A stretch of 64,000 nt of DNA from Saxidomus purpurata (Eukaryota > Mollusca > Bivalvia > Venerida > Veneridae): positions 24,354,498 to 24,418,497 of the forward strand of contig JAFMSR010000018.1 of NCBI GenBank assembly GCA_022818135.1, given 5' to 3'. Under the pieces are notes generated by a model. The model had not been told where the DNA came from and ran no database searches. It saw only the letters and a list, made by a program, of their open reading frames with translations. Below, piece by piece: positions 49,301 through 61,300 of the stretch (the first letter of the stretch is position 1; each line of letters starts with the position of its first letter). The translations under genes were made by a program, and so were the position numbers.

Positions 49301-52300
49301 TGCATAGTGACTGTACCAATAAGCACAATAGCAGTGTCAATGAGTAAATTGTAACAGTAAGCAGGCATTGTGTAATTTTTACCTCAATATCATTCCATAC
49401 TTTTGTGTAAACATTACTTTAGAGATAGGAACCCATGTGCTTACATTTTGCATTCAGTGACTATGTTCAACTACCCTATGAAGTTTTAAGCTGTGAATGG
49501 TAACTGAAAAATGGATTTTGACAAAACTGAACTGAAAATTCATAGTTTGAACAACTTTTAATGCCATTCAAAAGTTATGGGATATGCCCATAGGGTTGAT
49601 TGTATTGTGCCAATTCAATGATTCGGATTTAACGTCGCACTCAACAGCTAAGGTCATATTGCAACGTCCAGCTTTCATGGAGGAGGAAGGCCCTGGGTGC
49701 CAATTCGGGCATTATTCAGTCACAAGCGGGCACCTGGGTAGAACCAAGATAGCTCCCAGACATAAAAGAATTCGACCCAAGTAGGGCACGAACCTACAGC
49801 GATGAGGGACAAGTAAACATCAGTCAATGACCTCAACCACTCGGCAACAGATGCCATTGTTTGATGCCAAGCAATTGTCTGAAGTTTCAAGGCTTTAATG
49901 GTTACCGAGAAAGTGAATTTTAAGAAAGCTTAACCAGATTCAAGACGACAGTGCCGACTGTCGTCAAGAAGGTTATGACAAATGGCTCTTCTGTTTTTCA
50001 AAGAAAAACTAAAAATTGATAAATCAATCTTTTGTTATAAATTGATCCAGTATATACCTATTGTAGAACAAGTACTTGCAGCTTACATTAACTATCCCCG
50101 TGAGTGGTTCCAAAATACTGCGAATTGCAATATACCGGGTCTATTGCGCACACCTAGTCATTACCTGCCTTTCTACCATACTGTTTTAAATTTTCATAAC
50201 TGGTGTAAAACAACAACTGAATGTTTTAATAGCAGGCTATTATCTTTCATATTTAACATATACTAGACTCTAGCAGTATTTCGTAACAAGTAATAATGAT
50301 GATGATTATGATTATTATTATGTTCCTATATAATTAATGTATGTATTAATGTACACACCAAAATTTAGTGTAGCAAAAGAATTGTGGTAAAGTTAAGTTT
50401 AAACAATATTTATTCTCGAAAATACATTGTATATATACATACATAGTACAAAGGTGTAACAATATAACTGGAGTCTGAAAATAAGCTTTCAAAGAAAACT
50501 TATATTAATTCATTTTCCTACTTTGGTAAAGTTTGAAAGTTTTAGTTACAATTTATATTGAGTTAATATTTGTTCTTTGTAAATGACAGCATAATCCAGA
50601 GACATGAATTTGATGTTCCCTTTAGATTATTGCATTTCTGTCTATAATTAAAAATCGTAGTTAAGACATATAGATCTATGTGATTTCTTACAGTTATTCG
50701 TACTCAGGTACGAATCGACTTCGCCGAAATGCGGACATTTTCGTACCATTTTCTAACCACGCATTTACATAAAATACAACAATTACAACGTGTTTAAAGC
50801 ATAAAAATATGTTGTCATATTTCAAAAAGACATCTACAAGTGCCTCTGTAGAGTTAATTTGCTGATAAGTTTCAGTTTTATACCTTAACGCATGAAGGCG
50901 TATTTAAGACTAGTTTTTCGGAAGGCAGTGGCTAGGGCCGTGACCGGCTACCTAGTCTTTTGGTCTAGGTAGCCGGATCCGGCTACCTAGACCAAAAGGC
51001 TAGGTAGCCGTACATATATTTCATACGTTTATATCTTTTCATTTTCAACAGTTTAATACATACTGCACAAGTCATATTATTGTTTGTACAATACACCTGT
51101 ATATGCGACCGGTTATATTTAGATCCTTTGAATCACACATTGCCGCCGCGGTATTTCATTGCGAATCGCCGCTATACTATCACGTACTGCGTTTTATATA
51201 AGAGTTCTTGTCTTAACCTTAAAATGTGGATTTAAAATATCTATTCTCGTTTAACTCTGCCGTAACTGATCAATGTTTATTTTCCACTTGTCATTTGTCA
51301 CTCGCGGTAGGTGTGAACATTTTGGTCTGTCAAAAAGAATGACAAAATTAACTCTTATCAATTAATTCCAAGCTTGTTACACCAGTAACACCACTGACTG
51401 AGTAATGTTTATTAATTTGTTAATGTGAAAAAATTATTTCTCTCTAACATTTAAAAAGTTTTGAATGTTGTTTATCCGGAGCAACTTGTTCTGTTTGGAA
51501 AAAATGTATTATCCGGCCGTCCTGTATACCAAGTAAGACTAAATTGGAAAACACAGCCGTACCCTTTTCTCTTTATTATTTGATGAATATTTAAATGTTT
51601 TGAATCAAATAAAAGCTGAAGTTATGAACTTTATGAATATGTAAAAAAATGTATATGTAAGTAAAACTTTGTTAAGTTACGGCGTTAGATGGGAACTTAA
51701 ATTCAATATCGGTCAATATTTAGGGCATATTTAACTGCTTTAAGAAGGCAGTGACAGGGTAGCGGTAAATTACACGGTAGGCCTACTGCTGCGATCCTTG
51801 TCTAATATTAAAGAACAAGTAAACTTTTACAAATTATATACCTGAATGAATGATTATTCAATACCGATTCTATGTAGCTCCTCGTATGAAATGAATGTAC
51901 GGCTACCTAGCCTTTTGGTCTAGGTAGCCGGATCCGGCTACCTAGACCAAAAGACTAGGTAGCCGGTCACGGCTACCTAGCCACTGCCTTTTCGGAAAAT
52001 CTTTAGAGACACTAAATGACAACTAGTCAGGCCGAGCACTTTTGATGATAGAGGCGTTGGCAAGTTACAAAAAAATCGTTGTTTTTTATGTTGAATTCCG
52101 AGTTTTGTAATTTAAAATTCAAGAGTACCTAGTGGTTCGATAACGTATTACGATGTTCCGATAGTTTATGATCACAAACACAACATCGGATATAAGACAC
52201 ATTATTCGGCCTGACTAGGTGTCTTTTAGTGTCTCCGGTCTAACTTAGAAAACTGTTCTGATCAAAACCGCGTAGGAAACTAGTTTTATACAGAACAAGA

Positions 52301-55300
52301 TACCTCGTTGATTTTAGTAATTTTTAATGTTTTACATTTATTCATCAATATATCATAATGAAAACAGAGTACAAGGTAATGCATTACAATTCTTTTTATT
52401 TCATTGAATATATAGAACTACTTTTCGGTCGTATTCGACAAAAAATTGTGTTAAGAGTTCGGCCGTAAGGGTCTGAAATACTCTGTTAACTTTGGATACG
52501 ATTGAATAAATTCAATCGATCCAAAAACAGAAATCAGTTACCGATTAAGAAGATAATGTCTGTACTTGATACGAAAGAGTGAGAGTAGATGCGTTTCTAA
52601 TATCAACTATCTATCTTTAATAAAGATGGTCGGCACGAATTTGAGTATGTGAAAGAGATGGGTAGCAAGATTTCATAGTAAACATTCCTGTCAAATTTAA
52701 TCTTTATCGGTAAGAAGGCGCAAAATGTTACAGAGTGACAATATGTGCACCCTGACGTGAGCCCGTGACCCTTCTTTTACAGAGCAAGTGCTCTTCCGAC
52801 TGAGCTAAGCGACCGCTTACAATTTTGCTCCACATTTCACTTCACAGACGGGGCATTTTTTGCTTTTTAGCTCGACTTTTTGAAGAAAGGTGGAGCTACT
52901 CTACTCGCCGGCGTTGGTGTCACACCTTGGTTAAGATTTTTGTACCACCCCACTTTATTTAAAAATTGGTATGGCTTTGAAACTTACCATACTTGTTTAC
53001 CATTATAACCTCCATCTACAAACGAGAGGACATAACTCTGTCACGTTTTTTGTCAGAATTATGGCCCTTTTTTATTTAGAAAGTGCATTTTGCTTGGTTA
53101 AGATTTTCGTACCACCCCATTTTATTTCAAAACCGTTAGAGGTATGGCTTTGGTAGTTACCATACTTGTTTACTATCATAATCTCCATCAACAGACAAGG
53201 GTACATAACTCTGTCAAGGTTTTTGTCAGAATTATGCCCCATTTTTACTTAGAAAATACATTGATTGTGGGTAAAATCCACTTATTGACTACAACCATTT
53301 GAGATATTGCTTTGAAACTTTGAATGCTTGTTTGCATTATTACCCCCACCTGTAGGCAAGATGAGGTAACTCTGTCAAGGATTTTAAAAAGAATTAAGGC
53401 CCTTTATCGATTTAGAATCTTTGTTAAGTTTTTCGTACCAGTCCACTTTTTGACTAAACTGTTTGAGATATTATTTTGAAAGTTGGAATGCTTGTTTACC
53501 ATCATGATTCCCGAACACAGACAGGTGAAGGTAACTCTGTCAAGGATTTCATTTGAATTATGGCCCTTTTCGACTTTGCATACAAATTTCAAAATTTTCA
53601 TTCTTGTCCACTTTTTGACTTTTCCATTTGAGATATTTCTTTGAAAGTTGAATACTTATGTATCATTATGACATCGGTCTTTAAGCAAAAGAAAATAATG
53701 CTGTGAAAATGTTTCTTGATCTGTACTTAGAAATTCCTAGTTAAAGTCTTGTGTGCAACTGGCACTGTCATGCACGTATAACATTAACCGCTTGAAGTAT
53801 CAATTTAAAACTTTGCTGTAGTATTCAGGGATATCACACAATTAAGTTTGATAACTCTTGACTTAATATTTTGCTACTTGTGGTCCTTGTTTATACAGAC
53901 CATTGGGGTCTTTTTACTGACAAAGTTTTGTTTTATTGGCAAGCACTGAAAAAAGTCGAGCGTGCTGTCCTACTGACAGCTCTGTTCTATATAAAATCAT
54001 TGAAAAATTACTGCGTTTTTATTTCTAACATGTAACAAATAACGGTCCACTTCGCTCATATGATAACAAGTGCTACGAGTAACTTGTGATTGTGATCGCG
54101 GGACTTTAAGCATTTTGACAAAGTGATCGTGGGACTTTAAGCATTTCGACAACGTGATCTCGAGACTTTAAACATTTCGACAATGATTTTAAGTAAATGA
54201 AAGCCAAACTTTTGTCAGCTGAAAACACATTCTCAAAAAGTGTGAGAATACATAAAATCTTTTACATAGTGTTGAGTCATGACTGACTCTTTCCATTTTA
54301 GTCACGAGATTGAGCAATCGGGGAAAGAAAGGGAAGACCTTCACCAGTATTGTAAGACGGTTATGCGGAAAGGTGAGGTAGATTTTGTCGTCAAACTACC
54401 GTCGTCGGGAGAATACGCTCTTCGTATTTTCAGTGTGGATGAACAAAGCGAACGGCACAATGTTTGTAATTACTTGTTTACGGATTCTGATGAAGGCCGA
54501 ACTAGAGAGGTATGAACACATGACTGTCTGTGCAATTGCACTGTTATTACAAAAATTGTGTACATTTAAACATTTACTAATGCTGGGAATTTGAAAAAAA
54601 AAAACAACGCAAATTAAATTGTTCACGATTTCTTCATTTTCCTCACAAAACAGAAAAATAAGCCTGTCATTCTTATTTGCTTTTCTGTTAGAATGCTTGA
54701 TCGTAAGTCAAAGTAACGGAAAACATTTAGTAACATCCGGGTTTTTAAATTTGTGGTCTTCGGGTCCGACGTAGGCGAACCCGCATATGACGTACAAGAT
54801 GCACTTCTGTTAAAATATGTGGAGCTTCCGGAACTCCATACGCGGACAATTTTGAAGAAACACAAGGTAGGTGGCGATATATTTTTCCACTTCATATAAT
54901 CAAAAAAGAATGGCAAAAAAATGAACAAGTGACAATGAAAACTTTGAACAAAGTGTCTGACAAATGTGAAAGAAATTAATCAACAATGATGAATGATCGT
55001 GTTTTTGCTGTTAATCGCATTTCTTGACAGACAAATGCATACAAAAAATGATCTGGAAAAGAATTATGGTGTTCACACTGCCCATATTTAGTGCATCTAC
55101 ATTAAAGTCGAGGTGTTCTTCTTCAATGATTTTTTTTGCGTATAGTTTTCTGCTTACAGCAGCTTTCTACATATTGTCGAAAATTCTTCGTTCATACCTC
55201 GCTAGAAATATGATTTACAACAAAAACACGATCATTCATAATTGTTGGTTACATTCTTTCAGACACTTTGTTCAAAATTTTCATTGTCATTTATAAAAGT

Positions 55301-58300
55301 ACAAGCAAACGTGTAGAGAGAGACGCGGAATTTATGCAAGGGTCGAAAAACTTTCGATTTTTTTTTTGCAATTCTTCTTTAATTACAGTCGAACTTGCCC
55401 ATGCGACCACGGTATTAAGCGACCTTTGTCTAAGCGACCGCTTTGAACCCATTTTTACCGTTTTGCTATTGCATTAGCGACTGGTATATGAAAAGTGAAA
55501 TAGTGTAACATCACCTACCTTGTTTTTCCTTCATAATTTTCCGAATATGGAGTTCCGGAAACTCCGCATATGAGTTTAACAGAAGTGCATCTTGCGCTTC
55601 ATATGCGGGTCCCGGCGTGCGGGTGTAAGGTTACTGTTTGCAGTGTAAACAGCAGAACTGGTTAGAGGAACTGCTTTCCCATTTATTTTGAAATCACTGT
55701 CAGTCTGTCAGTCTGACGTTAACACATAAAACTTTGTATGTAAGTTGCTTGTGGCCATCGTATTCATTTATTTTGATGTCAGTAGTGCGGGTTATTGAAA
55801 ACATACACTCAAATCTGGTCAAAACTGGAAAATCCTAAATACTATACTATCAAACCTTATGTGAAGGTTGCAAGTGGTCTGTGTTTGACCCTTAAAGTTG
55901 GTCAAAATCCGATGCCACTTCCGGCTTAGGTTATGCTTGCACATTTATTCAAAAAGCATTGCTTAATGCTGAATTATTACCAGCTTCGTCAAAATTTCAC
56001 AACTCAGGAAACGCAAAAATCTTTATGTGTCTTTAAACTATATTTGTAATCTTCAGAATGTTTTCCAACGCAAAGCGCGTGTGAAACTGAGACAGACGAC
56101 AGCTGCACATGATATTGAAGCTATTAGAGGTGCTCTGCTAAAGTTTGAACGTGTAAAGCTTCCACATGACGATGACTACCTTCGTGGAATGAGGAGACTG
56201 AACTACCTTAAACTTAAAAAAGGTAAGGATAGTTATTCAAATACTTGTCAATCCCTCACAAGAGTGACTACAGTCTGTCCCACTCAACCGGTACACTTTG
56301 ATTATATTTCGAATATGCACCGGTCACCAATATAAAACACATCAGCATTATTGGTAAATTAATACCTCCTGGCACCTTTTTCATTTTTTTTATTAACTTG
56401 ATAATTTGTTGCAAGTTTATATACAGTCAAACTTGTGTTAAAGACCACCTCCGAGTACAGACCCACCTGTGAATAAAGACAAGAGGGAGATCACCATAGA
56501 CTATCAATATATAGTAGATACACATGTGAATAAAGATCACCTATAAACAAAGAACACATTTGCCAAAAGTAGTCTTTGTTCTCAAGTTTTAGTGTATGTA
56601 TGATTTTTCACATAGGTCGTAATGTTACTGACGTAACGTCGCTGAATCCAAGATTGCGACGCTCATAATCGGGGATGAACACGAAGTATGCGACGTCAGT
56701 TTTTACATGACAATAATTGCGTTCATTAACAATATCTCAGTTTTCGTGTTGCTCAAACTGGCGTGTTGATTACTGAGGGCTAGCATTGCAGTATCATACA
56801 GTTGGAGTACTAGGTCCTAACAATGATTGTAAGGTACTCACAATTTCACTATGTCTCAACAATGATAGAAAGGTACTCACAGTAACCACTTTGTCCCAAA
56901 AATGATTGTAAGGTACCCACAGTAACCACTATGTCCCCACAATGATTGTAAGGTACTAGTACTCACAGTAACCACTTTGTCCCCACAATAAATGTAGGGT
57001 ACTCGCAGTAACCACTATGTCCCAACAATGATTGTAAGGTACTCACAGTAACCACTATGTCCCCACAATGATTGTAAGGTACTAGTACTCACAGTAACCA
57101 CTTTGTCCCCACAATGATTGTAGGGTACTCACAGTAACCACTATGTCCCAACAATGATTGTAAGGTACTCACAGTAACCACTTTGTCCCAACAATGATTG
57201 TAAGGTTCTCACAGTAACCACTTTGTCCCAACAATGATTGTAAGGTACTCACAGTAACCACTATGTCCCAACAATGATTGTAAGGTACTCACAGTAACCA
57301 CTTTGTCCCAACAATGATTGTAAGGTACTCACAGTAACCACTTTGTCCCCACAATGATTGTAGGGTACTCACAGTAACCACTATGTCCCAACAATGATTG
57401 TAAGGTACTCACAGTAACCACTTTGTCCCAACAATGATTGTAAGGTACTAGTACTCACAGTAACCACTTTGTCCCCACAATGAATGTAGGGTACTCGCAG
57501 TAACCACTATGTCCCAACAATGATTGTAAGGTACAAGTACTCACAGTAACCACTTTGTCCCCACAATGAATGTAGGGTACTCGCAGTAACCACTATGTCC
57601 CAACAATGATTAAAAGGTACTCACAGTAACCACTATGTCCCCATAATGACTATAAGGTACTCACAGAGACTACAAGATCCCCACAATGACTGTAAGATTC
57701 TTACGATGACTACTAGGTCCTCACAATAATTGTAAGGTACTCACAGTTACCACTATGTCCCCATAATGATTGTAAGTACGCACAGTAACCACTTTGTCCC
57801 CACAATGATTATAAGGTATAAACAGTGAGTACTAGGCCCTAACAATGATTGTAAGGTACTCACAGTGACCACTATGTCCCCACAATGATTGTAAGGTACA
57901 ACCAGTTACCACTTTGTCCCCACAATGATTATAAAGTATTCATAGTGACTACTAGGTCCTCACAATGATTGTAAGGTACTCAAATTTTCACTGTGTCTCC
58001 AAAATGATTGTAAGGTACTCACAGTAACCACTTTGTCCCCACAATGATTGTAAGGTACTCACAGTAACCACTTTGTCCCCACAATGATTGTAAGGTACTC
58101 ACAGTAACCACTATGTCCCCATAATGACTATAAGGTACTCACAGAAACTACAAGATCCCCACAATGACTGTAAGATACTTACGGTAACCACTAGGTCCCC
58201 ACAATGATTGTAAGGTACTCACAGTTACCACTATGTCCCCATAATGATTGTAAGGTACTCACAGTAACCACTTTGTCCCAACAATGATTATAAGGTATAA

Positions 58301-61300
58301 ACAGTAACCACTGGCCCCAACAATGATTGTAAGGTACTCACAGTGACCACTATGTCCCCACAATGATTGTAAGGTACAACCAGTTACCACTTTGTCCCCA
58401 CAATGATTATAAAGTATTCATAGTACATACTTGGTCCCCACAATGAATGTAAGGTACTCAAATTTCACTGTGTCCCAAAATGATTGTAAGGTACTCACAA
58501 GTAACCACTTTGTCCCCACAATGATTGTAAGGTACTCACAGTAACCACTTTGTCCCCACAATGATTGTAAGGTACTCACAGTAACCACTTTGTCCCCATA
58601 ATGATTGTAAGGTACTCACAGTAACCACTTTGTCCCAACAATGATTGTAAGGTACTTACTCACAGTAACCACTTTGTCCCCACAATGATTGTAAGGTACT
58701 CACAGTAACCACTTTGTCCCCATAATGATTGTAAGATACTTACGTAACCACTTTGTCCCAACAATGATTGTAAGGTACTCACAGTAACCACTTTGTCCCC
58801 ACAATGATTGTAAGGTACTCACAGTAACCACTTTGTCCCCATAATGATTGTAAGGTCTACAGTAACCACTTGGCCCCCACAATGATTGTAAGGTACTCAC
58901 AGTAACCACTTTGTCCCCATAATGATTGTAAGGTACTCACAGTAACCACTTTGTCCCAACAATGATTGTAAGGTACTCACAGTAACCACTTTGTCCCCAC
59001 AATGATTGTAAGGTACTCAAATTATCACTTTGTCCCAACAATGATTGCAAGGTACTAGTACTCACAGTAACCACTTTGTCCCCACAATGAATGTAGGGTA
59101 CTCGCAGTAACCACTATGTCCCAACAATGATTGTAAGGTACTAGTACTCACAGTAACCACTTTGTCCCCACAATGAATGTAGGGTACTCACAGTAACCAC
59201 TATGTCCCAACAATGATTGTAAGGTACTAGTACTCACAGTAACCACTATGTCCCCATAATGACTATAAGGTACTCACAGAGACTACAAGATCCCCACAAT
59301 GACTGTAAGATTCTTACGATGACTACTAGGTCCTCACAATAATTGTAAGGTACTCACAGTTACCACTATGTCCCCATAATGATTGTAAGTACGCACAGTA
59401 ACCACTTTGTCCCCACAATGATTATAAGGTATAAACAGTGACTACTAGGCCCTCACAATGATTGTAAGGTACTCACAGTGACCACTATGTCCCCACAATG
59501 ATTGTAAGGTACTCACAGTTACCACTTTGTCCCCACAATAATTATAAGGTACATGTATTCATAGTGACTACTAGGTCCTCACAATGATTGTAAGGTACTC
59601 AAATTTTCACTGTGTCTCCAAAATGATTGTAAGGTACTCACAGTAACCACTTTGTCCCCACAATGATTGTAAGGTACTCACAGTAACCACTTTGTCCCCA
59701 CAATGATTGTAAGGTACTCACAGTAACCACTTTGTCCCCATAATGATTGTAAGGTACTCACAGTAACCACTTTGTCCCAACAATGATTGTAAGGTACTCA
59801 CAGTAACCACTTTGTCCCCATAATGATTGTAAGGTACTCACAGTAACCACTGTGTCCCAACGATGATTGTAAGGTACTCACAGTAACCACTTTGTCCCCA
59901 TAATGATTGTAAGGTACTCACCGTAACCACTTTGTCCCAACAATGATTGTAAGGTACTCACAGTAACCACTATGTCCCCACAATGATTGTAAGGTACTCA
60001 CAGTAACCACTTTGTCCCCACAATGATTGTAAGGTACTCACAGTAACCACTTTGTCCCAACAATGATTGTAAGGTACTCACAGTAACCACTTTGTCCCCA
60101 TAATGATTGTAAGGTACTAGTACTCACAGTTGCCACTTTGTCCCCACAATGATTATAAGGTATAAACGGTGACTACTAGGCCCTCACAATGATTGTAAGG
60201 TACTCACAGTGGCCACTATGTCCCCACAATGATTACAAGGTATAAACAGTGACTTCTAGGCCCCCACAATGATTGTAAGGTACTCACAGTGACCACTCAA
60301 TTCCCTAAATGAGTGTAAGGTACTATAGTACTCACAGTAACCACTTTGCCCCAACAATGATTTTAAGATACTCACAGTTACCACTTTGTCCCCACAATGA
60401 TTACAAGGTATAAACAGTGACTTCTAGGCCCCCAAAATGATTGTAAGGTACTCAATGTAACCACTATGTCTCCAAAATGATTGAAAGGTACTCACAGTAA
60501 CCACAATGTCCCAATAATGATTGTAAGGTACTCACAGTGACCACAATGTCCCCATAATGATTGAAAGGTACTCACAGTAACCACTTTGTCCCCACAATGA
60601 TTGTAAGGTACTCACAGTGACCACTCAATTCCCTAAATGATTGTAAGGTACTCACAATTAACACTTTGTCCCCACAATGATTATAAGATATTCATAGTGA
60701 CTACTAGGTCCTCACAATGATTGTAAGGTACTCACAATTTCACTATGTCTCAACAATGATTGTAAGGTACTCACAGTAACCACTTTGTCCCAAAAATGAT
60801 TGTAAGGTACTCACAGTAACCACTTTGTCCCAAAAATGATTGTAAGGTACTCACAGTAACCACTTTGTCCCCACAATGATTATAAGGTACTCACAGTAAC
60901 CACTTTGTCCCCATAATGATTGTAAGGTACTCACAGTTACCACTTTGTCCCCACAATGATTGTAAGGTACTCACAGTAACCACTATGTCCCAACAATGAT
61001 TGTAAGGTACTCACAGTAACCACTTTGTCCCAAAAATGATTGTAAGGTACTCACAGTAACCACTTTGTCCCAACAATGATTGTAAGGTACTCACAGTAAC
61101 CACTTTGTCCCAACAATGATTGTAAGGTACTCACAGTAACCACTTTGTCCCCATAATGATTGTAAGGTACTCACAGTAACCACTATGTCCCAAAAATGAT
61201 TGCAAGGTACTCACAGTAACCACTTTGTCCCAACAAAGATTGTAAGGTACTCACAGTAACCACTTTGTCCCAAAAATGATTGTAAGGTACTCACAGTAAC

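Larger units (their letters stand above)
46228..54301. other. KY-like intron 5 (8.1 kb), nested repeats
   Basis: Contains a LINE-type tail (46355-46420), a 27-bp minisatellite, a large inverted repeat enclosing tandem tRNA-derived units, a SINE, a cruciform-ended element, a small MITE, a tRNA-like relic and a 1.1-kb repeat element. Frames here (for example 47632-47949 and 49982-50266) are repeat-derived or unsupported. Confidence 0.6.

Noticed and set aside
49982..50266. 94-residue plus-strand frame
   Set aside because: Protein-like at first sight but no recognised motif, lies in a repeat-rich intron and lacks splice or promoter support.
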